Shown in pieces: positions 37,401-51,720 of a DNA stretch of 64,000 bases (position 1 is its first letter; the number at the start of each line of letters is the position of its first letter). The stretch is from the NCBI GenBank assembly GCA_013398275.1, contig VZSE01004866.1, positions 1,572,862 to 1,636,861 on the forward strand, written 5' to 3'. The notes under the pieces are model-generated. The model worked only from the letters and a program-made list of their open reading frames with translations, was not told the origin of the DNA and searched no databases. The stretch comes from Promerops cafer (Eukaryota > Chordata > Aves > Passeriformes > Nectariniidae). The translations under genes and the position numbers were made by a program.

Positions 37401-40400
37401 TCCTATTTATCATTGCAGTCTTCTGGAAAAAAAAGTCTAATTTCCAACAAAGGGGGTTATTTTTTGGATGGGAAAAGGGAACATATACATTCTTCATCTC
37501 CTTTTTATTATTATATAATTGTTCCCACACTCGATACTTGTTTATTACTATCACATTAAAAAGCAAGAATAGTTATCCAGTTTCTGGGTTGTAAAATCTC
37601 CCTGGCACACTCATGAGGCTCACTTAGACAGTGTAGGATTATTCAAACAGCAAGGACAGCTAGAATCCAAATTCTCCTTTGAAGATAAATAGACATCTCT
37701 CAGTACATTCTGGACAAGGCCCTATTGCCTTTGCTGACTCTGATTAGCACTGACCTGAACAAAACCATTTTTTCTTGGTCTTCTCTAACATGTATGTCCT
37801 TCTCCACATGTTTTTTGGGTTTTTTTTGGACATCTGTCTGCACCCTTTTTCCAAATTTCTACCTTCCCCTGACATATCCATTTTTATTTCACAATAGGTA
37901 CATCTTCATATAGCATTTCTGTCTACTGGTCCCTTCCTGATGCACTCACTAGCTGATATCTCTGTCTTCTGCCTGCTGTCTTTTCTTCCTCTGTCCAGTG
38001 TCCTATCCCCAATTATCTCTTCCCCTGAAGCTGTCCCTGCCTCTCCAAAACTTGCTTTCAGTTCCAGACATATTCGAGACCTCAGCTGATCCCAGGCTAC
38101 AGCACTCCCAGGGTCCTCCCATTGCTCTCTGGGGCAGATGATGGACAGATGCCTCCACAGCAAGTCCGTGACCCTCAGGTGGTGCCACAAAACACACTGG
38201 CTGTGTGACAGCGCCCAGTCTGAGCTGTCCCAACACCAGGAGAGCCCCAGGCCGTGGGAACCCTCAGTTCCCCATATGAGCACCACGAGCTGTTGGGAAA
38301 AGGCCACTCCTCACTGCTCTGCTCTTCCCTGGTACCACACTCATCACAGCTCCACGCTCCAAGCTCTGCCAAAGTAGCTGGCAATGTGTGGCTGCCCCAA
38401 TACCAAGTCACAAAATGACAGTCTGACTCATTTTAAATTAATTACTCTGTTCCAGTTTCTGTATTCAGCTGATTTCACAAGTGTTTACAAACCAGCTTTT
38501 AAAGTTCCAAAATATTTTGGCAATTTTATGGACTAGAAGTACCAGCCTGAGTTTTTCAGGGAAGCCTATGGGACTAGAACTTTTACTAGGACTTTATGAG
38601 ATCTAAAATGGGCAAGTTCTGTGGACCACCACTGTGTTATTAGGCTTATTAAGTTGTTTCTAATGTACCCTGAAGCCTTTGCAATCTAAGAAAGAAACAT
38701 CTGGTCCATGAAGGTTTCCATTTGTATCTATTTTGTTAACTACTTTAAGCAATTATATAGAAAAATACATATATATATAATGCAACGAAAACAGAAGTAT
38801 TTAGCACTAAAATAATTTGGGGTCCAATTAGTCACAAAACTGTACAAAATATCACAGTTATTACAAGCAGCAACCAGTCTTTTACCCAGAATTAGGGAAG
38901 AGAATAAACCTTATTCATCTACTACTCTCCCATAACAGACCAGTATCCATAATACATAGTAAAAATATCTATGTTTGTCCCCAGACAGATATGGATTTAT
39001 TTTGCCCATGAGCTCATTCTGATTCTAAGATGATTAATCCTAAAGGACTAGGTTCCATTAATTGTAGTCTGCTTCTCACTTATTTTGATTTTTAAGATCT
39101 GGGATTTGTGTTTTGCCAAGAGAACTAAACAGCTTCAGGTACAGCACTCACTGGTTAGCCAGGAGGAGCATTCACATTTGCTTATCACACATGTGGAAAG
39201 TGTCCACCAGCACTGCAGACATGCTCCAGACAAATTCCTGAAAGGGCAGAGCATTGAGTCATACCAATATTAAAATTTAAGTGGATAGTCTGTCATTGTG
39301 TAAGGCAGACTGAGCAGTTGTCGATTTTTTTCTCTCATTAGCAAGGAATTATATAAAATGGTAGTGGGAATGGTGACTTACATTTTGGAGCTAAGTGGAA
39401 TTAAATACAGATGGATAAAGCAGGTGAAAAAGGTTCTTGAAATGTGTTTCACCAAACTGACTGTAATGGAAACTTACAGTGAAAGGCTAAATTTAGGCAT
39501 GTTAAATACGCTCCACAGAGCCCAGACTGCTGAAACACCCAGGATCTTATATTTTACGTGACAAATTATTTCCTTTCACTTTATTTTTACTGGTAGGCAT
39601 TTATTCTAAATTAGTTGTCCAAATTTTCTTAATAGTAATCTAAAACAAGAGTTTCCAGAGGGTAATTCAGCCACTGTCTTAGTCATCTGGATTCAGCTGA
39701 GTGAAATAGACCTCTAGAAGCTCCCATGTCTTTGTGCTGAGTATTGTGTAAGCCTGGACAACTAGCTCTATTACTCAGATAATTCAGAGAAAAACATTTA
39801 AAACAGGGTATATTTTATCACTCCAAGATTTTTTCACAGTTTTAGGTAAGGCTCAGAAGAGGTAGGATTTAGTGTAGGGATGAGAGGCTGCCTTACCCTG
39901 TAGATGAGGAGCTGGGTTCTGTTGTTCACTCTTTAGAGTGGAATTTTAGAACTCTTTTTTAGCGTCAATGTCTCAATATGGCCCTCAAGCATGACATACA
40001 GAAAAATTGTGCTGCTTTCTACCTGTATTGCTCTGTCACATTTTTTATAAGAATGATCTTGTTATACTGAAATCATAAATAGCACTGGAGTTAACAGGCA
40101 TGAAATTTTTATTTAAGAAGAAACCAGAGAGGACAGGAATTTCTGGACAGTCTTGGACAAAGATGAGTTTTGCTGGGCCAATGATAGAGGCAATGTGAAT
40201 TTCCCTCTGCAAAAGAAATTACAGCATGAAGTCAAACTCATCAAGTTCACACAAGGATTACATAAAACTGAAGTAGTCACTAGAACTCCTGGAAGGGATA
40301 TATTTCCCTGAAAATCTAATATTTATTTGAAAAAGTCAAGCCTTCTGTCTGGAGTACAACTATGTAAAAATTCCCGGCTAACTTGGCTGTCAGAATACAC

Positions 40401-43400
40401 AAAATATTTGAGTGAAGAAAAGTAATAATTGAATGGTTCTTGAGCCATGTTAGAATTACAGGGAAACTAAATTCTCAGTGGCCATGAAAGTTATTGTAGT
40501 AGTCATTTTACATCACAATGTTGAAAACTGGAGTTTGAGCTACTGTAATCAGTTCTACATGTATTACAGATTTCGGCACATTGATAGAGAAGGAGACACA
40601 ACAGAGGAGACTCTGGCCTTAGTCCGTGGGTTTAAAGGGTTTTATTTGCTTATTTAGGCTGGCTTTTCCTAGAACAGACTGTAAGACGTATATTACCATT
40701 GTGAAATGAAATAAATACCCATGAGACTTTCTTTTCACTTACAAACACATAATTTACAAATTCAATACCTGTCCATTAAGATTAATAGTGTCATGCAGAG
40801 TGGAATAGTTAAGACTTACTGGCAATTCCTTAAATAAATATAAAAATGGTCTGGTGCTTATATTTTCCTACTGAGAAAAACATGGGTTTTGCAGTGCTTA
40901 GCCATCTTCTGAGTGTAAATACTTGGCTGAGCAGCACTCACTACTCTTGAATTAAAGTTCACTCCATTTCTTGAGTATGATGTTTGGCAGCTCCTGTTGA
41001 AGTCATCACAGAAGGGGGTTTCATGGGGCCATTTTCCTCCTGACTGTTGCACTGTGAGAGAGGTGCTCTGAGCCCAGGGATGTGAAGTGTCCTAAATCAC
41101 TGCTGCAAGGACCTCAGCCATTGGCCAGTATTTTATTTTGCTTAGGAAAAAAAGCTGTAATACACACATTCTGAACAAGAATAATTAGAATCTTGGAGAG
41201 AGATGTCTCTAGACAGTAGAGTGTAGGAAAATAGAAAAAGGCAGATTATATGTGATTTTTTTTCACTTTCAGGAAATTACAGCAAACTACCACCTTCCAT
41301 GTTCTCAACTTATGCATTTAATATTGGTGTATTTTTTTTTTTTACTGACTAGTTCAGAATATATTTGCTTAGACCAGAAATGCCCTTTTGAAATTGCTCA
41401 TATCTAATTATTGGCAGGACAGCAGAGCTGTAACACCTTGGAGACCTGTGCAACCAGGAACATATCAGGAGTCTCAGCTGCAGCAGCTGAGGTGCATCCC
41501 CGTGTGCCCATGCCAACACACTTGAACTGCCCCAATTATCAGCAGGGTGTGGAAGCAAGGGGATGAGAACAGAGGAACAGAAGCCCCTGTGAAAGAGGCA
41601 GAGAAGAAAAAGGCATGAAAAAGTCTAACTCAGTCGTTTCCAGGTGCAATCTCTTTCCTTCTGCTCACAAAAGATGACCTCCATATCCTTACACTATCAA
41701 AGGCTTGAATTTAAAGCTGAGGCAAGCACCTGGGCAGTTTTAAATGTCAGCACTGTCATCAGCTTGGCTTTGAAGATTTTAGCATACAAAATTGGTACAA
41801 TATTTGATGTGAGTGAACATAGTAAAGCTATATTGGTGTTAAAATATTGACGGTTGACTTTCCTTTTAATGGCCTGCATATCTCATAGTTCAGAACTTCC
41901 TATGTCATGGTGGAGGGGTTTTTTTTAAAATTGGTGACTTCCTCATTTTCTGCCTAAAATTCTTTTTCTTAGTTGTTCATTAGGTAACTCTATTTAAACC
42001 AAAGCCAGAAAAATGGGACTCTTTCCAGTATTTTGATCTGAGGCAGACAAACAACAAAACACATTGGAGTGGGGGGTGAGGTGGAAAGTCAGCCTAAAGC
42101 TCATCTCATTTAACAGATAGCAGTAAGCATCTTAAAAGTGATTGGCTTATTATGTACACTTTAAGCATCCACAGAAAGCAGCTTTCCATACCCACAGTAA
42201 GGTCATTAGTGAGGGAGAAGGGAGGGAGAGAGTTAACAGATAGCAAACACAACCTTCTTTCCTATACAGACACTGACCTGGAAGCTTTGTGTTCTGACAC
42301 ATTTTCCTCAAAATAAAGATTCTCAGCAATGTAAGGAAGAAATGTTAGTTGCAGCAGAAAAATAACGAAAGCATAATACAAGCTTTGAGGAACTGACTAA
42401 ATTTAGACCTACATATGTGTAGATTTTGCTCCTTACACAAGAAGTTCAAAGAGATATATTGCTACTAGGTATGACAGCAAAAGTAATATTACCACTATAC
42501 TCCATTATCATTCTTTCCAAAATCAATATCAAAACAACCCAAGTCTAGACACATAAATGTCAAACTATTTAACAAGAAGCAGTTAGTGCAGAAAAAAACA
42601 CTTAAATGGCAATTGAGGTAGTCTGATGGATCTTAAAGTAGCTTACCAGGATTTATGTAAGATAAAAACAGTTTAACTAAGCATGTAGAACAAAGCCTGG
42701 GGGCTTATGGCAAGAACAATATTAGAACATCATCTAAGCTCTTTATCGTACCTGTCAGGTCCTAGTACTTGGCTGTTCTGTCAAAGATGGAGGGCCTTCT
42801 AAATCTCCTCATTTTCATCTTGACTTTAGGTTTTAGGTTACTTAATAAAATTACCCTTCACCTATTACTCAAAAGATAGAGTGCCCAGTTCACAGAAACA
42901 CGTTTGAGCTTACCCTGCTACTCATATGAAATCTATCATTTTCAGAGTGCTTTCTCCACTTTTTAAATGTCATTCCCTACTGAGAACTGACAAGGAGGTT
43001 GTTAGCAAGTAATACTCTCCCAGAAATGGAAATTTGGAGTGAGACAGGCACCAGAAATTAACACTTAATTAACATACTAAAATGGCTAAACATTGAAACT
43101 CATTTCAGTCAAGCAAAAAAGGTACATAAGAACTCAAAAAACAGAGGCATTAACTTAAACATGACCAAATATTTAGTTCCTTGATTCTAAAAATTGTCTT
43201 TTAATTCAAGTTGTTTTCTTTTGGCTTTCAAATAGGCTTATAAAAAAAGAAAATTAAACCAATGATGGCTTAGGTTGAGAAAGCAGTTTTACATGGTTCA
43301 TAATTAATTTTTATTGGTTCACAGTTCATTATTTCTCTGTGTACAATCAAAAGCCATTTTGATTCTGACATGACTCAGTCTTTTCTTCTGATGTAACCAC

Positions 43401-43798
43401 AGAAATCAACCCATCTGAAATTAAACACAGTATTGCAGTGCTGAAAAACCCCCATATCTTCAATGTAAATAGAGCTAAAGGAGATTTTATTGTCTAAGAC
43501 ATATTTCATTCCACAACCTTCAGCATAAGTCATTAACAGTCACTCAGGACATGAAGTGAAAGGCCTCAGGGTGTGGCACCAATCACTCTGCTCCTCTGTG
43601 CATGCTGTATCCAAAAGCAGATCTCTTCTATACCCAGAATTGTTACTTGAGGCTTCAGGCTGACTTAGGGTTTTCAAGTGAGTAAAAACTTTTGTTCGAT
43701 TTTGGGTTTTCTTCAAACCCTACCACACAGCAAGAGCAAGAAATTTGCAGTGCATTTTTTAAGGGAAGCAATAACTGTCTTATGTCTATCTATCTGCC
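34451..43798. other. Intergenic, nothing recognised
   Basis: A purine-rich stretch lies at about 35920-36130, including (AAAT)n at 35908-35922. A GC-richer patch is at about 38000-38400, with overlapping short reading frames on both strands but no domain. I see no RNA gene or transposon. Confidence 0.5.
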
Positions 43799-44071
43799 AG
43801 GCCACCGGCAACAGGATAAGAGGACACAGCCTTAAGCTGCACCAAGAGAGGTTTAGGTTGGACATCAGGATGAGTTTCATCACAGAAAGGGTGATTTGAC
43901 ATTGGAATGGGCTGCCCAAGGAGGTGGTGGGGTCACCATCTCTGGAGGTGTTTAAGGAAAGTCTGGATGTGGCATTCAGGGCCATGGTCGGGTTGACAAA
44001 GTGGTGATGGGTCCATAGGTTGGATTTGATCTCAGAGTTCTTTTCCAACCAAATTGATTATGTGATTCTGA
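43799..44071 (+). mobile_element. CR1 LINE 3' fragment
   Basis: ACAGGATAAGAGGACACAGC, TTAGGTTGGACATCAGGATG, ATTGGAATGGGCTGCCCAAG, a CTCTGGAGGTGTTTAAGG segment, TTGGATTTGATCTCAGAG and TATGTGATTCTG form the classical avian CR1 3' end with its tail. About 273 bp remain, in the + orientation, 5'-truncated and non-coding. Confidence 0.95.
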
Positions 44072-47000
44072 GTGATGTTCATGTGGATAGCTAAGCCATG
44101 ACTGACATAAATTTTGACAGCAGTCCCATTAAGTTTGTGGGATAATTGCAGTCTTAATGTTAGGAAAGGATTTAAGGATTTTGCAATCATTGTATTGTCT
44201 CAAATATTGTATTCTGCTTAGGACACCCTGGCATGTTAAGCTGCAACTCACTATTTATGACCCACTCTCTTCCTCAGCTGGTATGTGACTTCATGAAGGA
44301 AAACAGCTTGATTAAAATGGGATATACCAACCTGTAGAACAGGATTTGTGTGTTATGGTCTGTGTGTGTATACTGTGGGAATGTCAACTTATACTTGGAC
44401 AAACAGACTTCAGACTTTCCCCCAAGTTCCATTAAACTGAACTCTCTGGCCCTAAAGGCATCTGCAAAGTCTCTGTACAGTTATTGTGTTAATCCAAGGA
44501 GGAGGATACATCACACTGGAAAAGTAAGTTTGCAGTTTGTAGTTTAGATCTTCCATTTCCAATTATATCCTTGTATGGAAAAAGTCCCTGAGCACAGAGA
44601 GTAAGGGACCCTCCAACCCTCTTCTGCCAGTTTGGCTGAAGTCCCTTTATTAAGGCTCAATCCATCTTCTGTACCAAAGAGATGGAAGTGACATTAATGG
44701 GAACAATCACCCTTCTTTCTTATCTCTGAGAAAATGCATGTAGATAACCATGCAGACTGTGTGCTGCTTCATCCTTCATAGCCTCAGTTATTTCTATAGC
44801 AGGATCTCAGCTGAGCAGAAAGGCTTTACAGCAAGGAGGTGGGCTCCCATCTGCCTCAGCAGGTAAAGAAACACTCCTGCAAAAACAGTGTGAGGTTTCA
44901 CAGGGCTGGAGAGGGTTAAGGGATGGAGAACAGCCATTATCACTCTGCCAAAAAAACTTTGACATAAAGAGTTGCTAAATGATCCCAATCTCCACCACAC
45001 TGTTTGGGCTATGATTTTCAATTCTGCCAAGAATTTGGATCACAAATCTTGAATCTTGTCACTTGTAAGAAAACTTGTAAGTTTTAATCCACATATATTA
45101 GTTCTTGGCTAATCACATGCATTTATTATCAGACCAAAGCTGTAATTTGCTTTATGCCCTGGTCTTCATGCTCCTTGAAAAGCTTGGCAGCTCAAGGTGG
45201 CTCCACCTTTTGTGCCATGGCTCTGCACAGCCACATGCTTTGACCACAAGCACTTTGGGAAAACATAGAGTATATAACTGACTGAATAAAGTCACAGATA
45301 CACAGCATGGGTGCACTTAGTGTCATCATGAGACACAATTTGCTGAAGACAGAAGTTTAGAATTAGTGCTGGAAGTTAAATATACTGGCTATTTCTAAGT
45401 GAAACCAATCCTTTAAACACTTAAGAACATTCTTAATTTTCAGCATATGCCACAGACTTCAAAGAAGGGTCAAAGTCCAATAGTTTGAAGTAATGACAAG
45501 CAAGAAATGCACTGGAATATTGACTAAAGAAGAAAATATTATTATGGCAAGTGTTTTTAAGTGCTACTTTTACATTTAGCTTTTCAAGTTCCTGGCAGGT
45601 GTGCAAAATTTCCATTTGAGATGACACGCAAAATTGCCTTTTTAGCACAAGAGTCTGAAAAAAGCTAGAGGACACTGGTATATTCTATGTCCTTTCCTCT
45701 CTGATTAAGTATTTATTATTAGGATAATTATTCTCTGACAATCAAACATGACTGTTAAGCAAATATTCCTTAAAGAAATAATCGCCTGGAAGAATTGTTT
45801 TACCACTTCTACCACCAGGCCTGGTTTATATATGTAAACAAAACAATTTATACTTAGAATATACCCAGACATGGTGTCACTGGTTTCTCCTTCCCTGCAA
45901 GGCTGGCTTACAGGGCCTCAGGCTTAGGTTATTGCTCTGTGGACAGACACTTGTGTCAGAGTGGGGTATTTGTGTCAGAGGGAGCAATGACACATTATCA
46001 TCACAGTAAATGTGAGCCAGAATAAAGGAATCTGAATGACTAAAACCAGTAATTAAAACGTCTTCCCTTCTTGTATGTGGCAGTCATGATTTAACATCCA
46101 GGACAGGAACAAGCATGACTGTAATAGCAAAGGAGAGGTCAAGGATTACACAAATACATTTCCTGAGGTCACCAATTTTGTAACACACACACATCACGTT
46201 CACTCTGTGCTTGCAGTCTGTGCCTGCTCCTTTATACTCTTATTTTTTCACCTCTTATCGTTTATTTGGTATAAGATCTTGAGCAAGAGATTTGGACAGA
46301 GGAAGGAGGAAGGAGGATGTGAGTTATTCAAAGGCTGGTGTAGATTAAATATTGGAATAGCTCAAGGAAGCAGCATAAGAAATGCTTGGAAAGTGCTTAA
46401 GAAAGCACTGCAAGTGGAAGGAGGAGTGAAGAGTCTGGAGATGTCTTTTGTGTGAGGGATCCATGACTGAACATCACTCTGGGTCACCTCCCTTTTCTGT
46501 ATTAAAGTAGGATCTTTTAATCCCAAACACATTGGGTAAATGACTTTGACCTTGTTACAAACCCTAGAAAGAGAAAAATTTATCCATATTGCTGTATTTT
46601 TTTTTCCTGAGGTGACAATATCTCAAATGACAATCACTTCCCTTGCAATAATTTTTTCTTGGGTAAATAGCCCTCTCTGGTCCATTCCTTTTACTCTTAA
46701 AAAGCTGGAGATAAATTCCATATCAAATTAGTAAAATTTCTATTTGTCATGAAGAGTTTAGATGATAAATGCAACAAAACAACAATATAAAAATTATTAA
46801 CTAAATCTTATATTTCCAAAACCACGGTAGCCTACAACCCCTGAAATATTACTAACTTGTGTAGAGGTCTTTGTTATAAAACACTGACATCCATTTGCCA
46901 ATAAAGCTGAGGGAAAAGTAAAAAAAAACCACCCCAAAATTGGCCACAAAGATTATCTGGGACCTCTCATTTAGAAGTCTTTTCATATCAATCACAGTCT

Positions 47001-47135
47001 CACTGTCCCCTCAGTGAGAGAGCAAAACGAAGGGATATTTCACCTTTCCAGATGACCAGACCACTTTGCTTTCAAGAATGCCTAAGTGAGAATACATTGC
47101 AGCTGGTAGCCCTGTTGAGAACAGTTGGATAACCC
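44072..47135. other. Intergenic, nothing recognised
   Basis: I see only short reading frames without domain signatures, and no repeat family or RNA gene. Confidence 0.5.
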
Positions 47136-47260
47136 TTCAGTGTCGAGCACTGACAGAGCAGCTTCAAAGCATTCCCTGCCCATCTCTCATCCTCGGTGCC
47201 GGGCTGTGCCGTAGGCGATGTGACAGCTCAACATATGCGGCGTAGGTAAGAACGTATGTG
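47136..47260 (+). promoter_or_regulatory. Small CpG patch followed by a consensus splice-donor sequence
   Basis: Seven CpGs fall between 47194 and 47254, in an otherwise CpG-poor region, and TAG|GTAAGA occurs at 47243-47251. It could be the promoter and first exon of a non-coding transcript. No protein-coding signal was seen. A chance patch is equally possible. Confidence 0.2.
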
Positions 47261-47542
47261 GATGGTCAGAGCTGGATTCTGTCTCAGGGAACTGCTGTAT
47301 GGATTGGTGTGCACACACACAGGTGTTTCCAAGGTGTGGGGGGAGCAAAAACGCGTGAAAGGTTCGTTTGTTTTTACACCTATAGGTATCGTAGGGAAAG
47401 ATACAGGGTTTGAACTCGTTTTGTTAAATCTCTGGTTGTGCATGGGCTATTTTCACTTGGTTTCTATCAGTAATTTATGTAGCTGACATTTCATAGGATT
47501 TCCAAATTTCCAAACAATTATTTCATTGTTTAGATTAGTTTC

Positions 47543-47617
47543 CTGCTTGGGCAGAGCAGCTGGACCAGATGACCTCCAGACATCCCTTCCAACCTCTGCA
47601 ATTCAGTGGTTCTGAGA
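47543..47617 (+). mobile_element. CR1 LINE 3' tail fragment
   Basis: GGACCAGATGACCTCCAGAC followed by ATCCCTTCCAACCTCTGCAA and TTCAGTGGTTCTGA is the terminal part of avian CR1. Only about 75 bp are kept. Confidence 0.85.
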
Positions 47618-50600
47618 CCAATGTGGCAGTGAGCTGTAAGGTACACTGGCTGGAATTTTAAGGTTTATGTGAGTAGCCTTTGGAATTTGTGTGAATTCAA
47701 CAGGTTGAGTCTCCTCCAGTTCTGCACACCCATTCAGAAGGAGAAAGTAAGGGCATGGGCAAATTCATTTCTCCAGTGTGCCATTTTTTCCGATTTTCTC
47801 ATGTTTAGAAATGCAAATAATATGATCACATCCTACCAGAGCAAAATGAAACTCCTTAGAGATTTTGTATGAAACAAGTTCTTTATAGGATTATTGTTGC
47901 AATGATGGCAATACAGTGATGGTGACACATCTAGACCAGTAAGTAGTGTTTCTAAATAAAAGACATGATATCTGTTACCACAGAAACCACTTCAAATTGT
48001 TCTCAGTATATGCTATTCACAAGGCTGACTTTGTGATCTAAAGACAGAACTCTTTTAGATCTCAATGAATGAGATTAACTCTACTAAAACTCATGAACTT
48101 CTTACAGAAGCTTGTACAGATGACAAGGAAACTAGGTTTTGGCATCTCACTTTGCATCTCATAATCCTCTTTGCATAATTCTGGTGATTTCAGGAATGAT
48201 ACCATTTCTGAGATACAGGAGGAAAAATAGTAATAACAAAGTTAATTCTGCCTTTCATATAAATGATAACATTGTTTGCACAAAATCCCCCAAAACAAGT
48301 GAATAAAAAACCCCAGTAATTCTTATGCTTCCTGCTATTTCTTCCTTTGCAAGACATCAGCTGTGTTTTTTTCTATCAGCAGTTGGTAAAAAATGAAGTG
48401 ATCATGGTAACCCCACCTCATGCTAGGTCATTCCCAACACACCTTCTGGAGTGCAACAAAACAGTGAAATTCATGGTTGGTTCAGAGACTCACTCATGAT
48501 TCTGCTCAGACAGGTGACATAGACACGCCTTCACATCTTAAAATGAAGCATAGCCTAGAGGAGAGCAGGTGTGCTGTGCCAGGAGTAGGGAGTATTACCA
48601 GCAAATTTTACAATGTGCTGCTTTTAACTCTGAATCCCACTGAAGGAACAACACCAGGAGTTTCCACTGACAATAAAAAGAGGAACAGCACTGTCAATTA
48701 CTTGTCCATTGAGATAAAATTCTTCAATCCTTTTGTCATTACTTCTAGATAAAGAGGGAAAAGGGCTATTTTTTTGTTATTCTTTTGCCACTGAGACCAA
48801 AATTTAAAGTGACAATGGATTTGAAATTTTTTGAGTTTCCTTTTTCTCTAATAAAAGGGGGAAAGAGAACCCCAAACAAAAAAGTGATTCCCTCCACCCC
48901 TGTGTCTCCAGAGGAAAAATACCAAAACCAAGTACAAATACCAAAAAAAAGTCTAAAGAATTTCAATTATACAACCGTTTGACATAACCAGCTTGTTTTC
49001 TGGACTATTCATGAATAGAATAATAAGTCGAATTTGTTATTACAAATGATTCATGCACCCAATCTTTCATCTCACAATATCATAACCAGCAAGACCCCTG
49101 GTAATGCAGACAGTTATGCTCCTTTATAATGCTTATTAAGCTAGCTAATTTGTACAGTTAGAAGCTTGTTAGAAATGCTCACAAACATCAGGCTTGAAAA
49201 AACATGGAAGAGTTAAGACTAGATTAGGAGCTGTCTCATCAGATTAGACCACTTAAACAGTGAAGGAAAAAGATTGGAACAAAAATTAAAATCTCCATGC
49301 AGATTGAATGAAATTAGGGCTAACCAGACAAAACAGGAAGCAAGGGAGCCTTCGAAACTGTGCATTGGTGCTAACTCCTCCAGCCTGTGCCCAGCACTTA
49401 CCCTTATCCTTGTCATCTGCCTGGGAAACACCTCTGGCTGGGAAAGGTCCCTGGCTCAAATCCCTGGATGCTGATTGAGTGTTCAGGGCATCATCACTGG
49501 GCTTTGCTGTTTCCTTACACTTCTCTAAGTGTCTGGTTTTGGTGTTTCCCCCACCTCACCACCAGTAGTGCTCTGGATGCTGCTCATGCTTCTTGACAGC
49601 CACCAAGGAGTGAGAGAGCAGGAGCTTGGCAGTGACCCCAGGAGGCAAATCCTGCAGCTTGGGGCAGGCTCCCAGTGAGGATGAGATGGACAGAGGGGTG
49701 CCACGAGCCTGTGGGGAGCTCTGGGGATATCAGCTCAAACCCCAGTAAAAATTTGACTATTAGTCCTACAAAATAAATGACACTGCAACTGTGGACAAGC
49801 ACTGGGCAGATATCTTGACTCTAGAAGCTGTGATCAAGTAAAATGCAGTCAGAATGATCCAGGAAATTTTCTATTATCTACCTTACTGCTTTTCCCTCTT
49901 CTGCCCCAGTCACAAAGTACAAAACCTAAGTATGCAGATGGCCAACTCCTTTGAGAAATTATCTCTGCCTCTTGATGAGTAGAGAAGTCTGTAACTATGC
50001 TCGAAACCTCTGCTCCAGTTCCTGCTCCTCCAAACACTTGTTTACACAACTGTTTGAAAAAGGCTCTCGAACAAACCACATCTCAGACAAGCCCCTGACA
50101 GCACAAGTGTTAAGGTTTGACTGTGCTTCAGATCAGTCTCAAGAGATGAGGTCTGGGTCTATCCCATCCCACCCAGACAGTGTGACCAGCAGGCCACTGA
50201 CTCTTCCCAGCTGTATTCTGAGAGGGAACAGAAGTTTCCTCTGGGAACTGATTGCTGTTCCAGCTCTGTTGATTGCACAGTTTATTGTAAGTCATACTAG
50301 TATCTTGCAATTCTTGCCTACAGCAGGAAAACTCCAGGAGTCCCCTTTGGGAAAGTGTGTTTTACAAGACTTGGCCTATTTGTCTTTGCTGATGTTATTG
50401 ACTATATTGCCTTCCCCCCATATAATCACTAATTTATTTCTCTCTCTCAAACACCTATTTATCTTCCATCTTTTTTTGGTTCAATGAGCCACAGCTTGGA
50501 AGGGAGTTTTCTGTGAACACCAGGACTATAGAAGAACAGACACCCAGCTGTGGGTGGGGTTGAGATCCGTCGATATGTTTCTGCCTCATATTTTCAGTTC

Positions 50601-50995
50601 ATCATGAAAGCTGTAGCTGGAATTTTCCATTTTTTATTATAATAAATGTTCTTCTCTTATCATCCCCTTTCTAGACATTATTTTGCTATAGGATTATATC
50701 CTAAGTATTATAGACATTGATAAATAATCTCAAATATGTTCTTTCACAGCTTAAATGGAATTGCCTTAACATTTAAAAAATTGGCTATATTTAGATTTTG
50801 GATAAATGAACAAAATAATAAAGATGACTGTTTTTCATTCCACACATTCAGTAAATTGAGCTTATATGATAACTTTCATAGGATAAATGTTAGTTTAAAT
50901 TATCTGTATTTGACCTTTAAGCTAGTATTAAAATGCTAAACCAATTTATGCTGTTAAAATGCATTGAATAAATTATATGACAATAACTCTTATAC
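47618..50995. other. Intergenic, nothing recognised
   Basis: A + strand open frame of about 178 codons (49951-50487) begins at a TTG and has no domain signature; it is not called as a gene. Confidence 0.5.
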
Positions 50996-51300
50996 AATGT
51001 GAAGCAATTTTGATGATCTTTAAAGATAGTGGATGGTATTTATGATAACAGCTCTAAGCGCCTTTATATCACAGCTGTGGTGAGGCTTAATGTGGCAGGA
51101 ACTGTCAGACTGGATCAATACATGCTTTTCAGGCTTCTTTTGGTGCCATAATCCAGCCCCTGCAAGAAGTGACCTCATGAGCTGCCTAAGCTCTTGTTGT
51201 TCTTGTTCTGTTTTGTTAATTGAAGAATATTGAGGCTTATGAAAATGACAAAGCTGAGCAAAAGCTAATTATGAAAGAAAAACAATAAAGCCAGGGGTGA
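50996..51300. promoter_or_regulatory. Candidate conserved regulatory element
   Basis: Motifs visible are E-box CAGCTG (51072-51077), OTX/CRX-type TAATCC (51149-51154), TTAATTGAA near 51216, TAATTA (51266-51271) and SOX-type AACAATAAAG (51281-51290). The block is repeat-free and non-coding. This clustering is typical of developmental enhancers, but conservation is untested. Confidence 0.3.
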
Positions 51301-51589
51301 GACTAGGTCAGCTTTCAGTGGGAGTCCAGAGTCTACTGTATTTTTTTCTGCCATCTCTCTGCTGGTGTCTGGGAGAAGAAACTAACATTTCTTGCATACT
51401 AAATTACTGAGTAAAACCGAGCAGGTATTTTAATTTTTCCAGAGAAGCCTTTGTTGCTTTAAAAAGAAAGCCATCCGTTCACTAGGAGGAAGCTGTAGGT
51501 GCCAACGAACAAGCTGCAGACAGATAAACCACTTGTCTTTTCCATTCAGTTGTCTCTCATTTTACCTGTGCCCCCCTCCATCCCCCAGC

Positions 51590-51650
51590 TCTCCGAGTGC
51601 CTCTCGCAGCCGGGCGCGAGGGCTGTGGGATCGGGCCCTTTAGCAACGCA
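51590..51650. promoter_or_regulatory. Isolated CpG cluster
   Basis: Seven CpGs fall between 51594 and 51648 (CTCGCAGCCGGGCGCGAGGG core), flanked by CpG-poor, AT-rich DNA. It lies about 300 bp from the motif cluster at 51.0-51.3 kb. It may be part of the same regulatory block. Confidence 0.3.
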
Positions 51651-51720
51651 AAGGCAGTAGCACCTTGACTTATTCAATCTAACAAGGGCTGCAAGGATAA
51701 AAAATTAAAAAAAGAGCTTT

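Noticed and set aside
37906..38411. Overlapping frames of 77-133 codons in a GC-richer patch
   Set aside because: They occur on both strands, lack domains, and the sequence carries few CpGs or splice-like signals.
49951..50487. 178-codon + strand frame
   Set aside because: It starts at TTG rather than ATG, has no domain signature, and its composition is typical of translated non-coding DNA.
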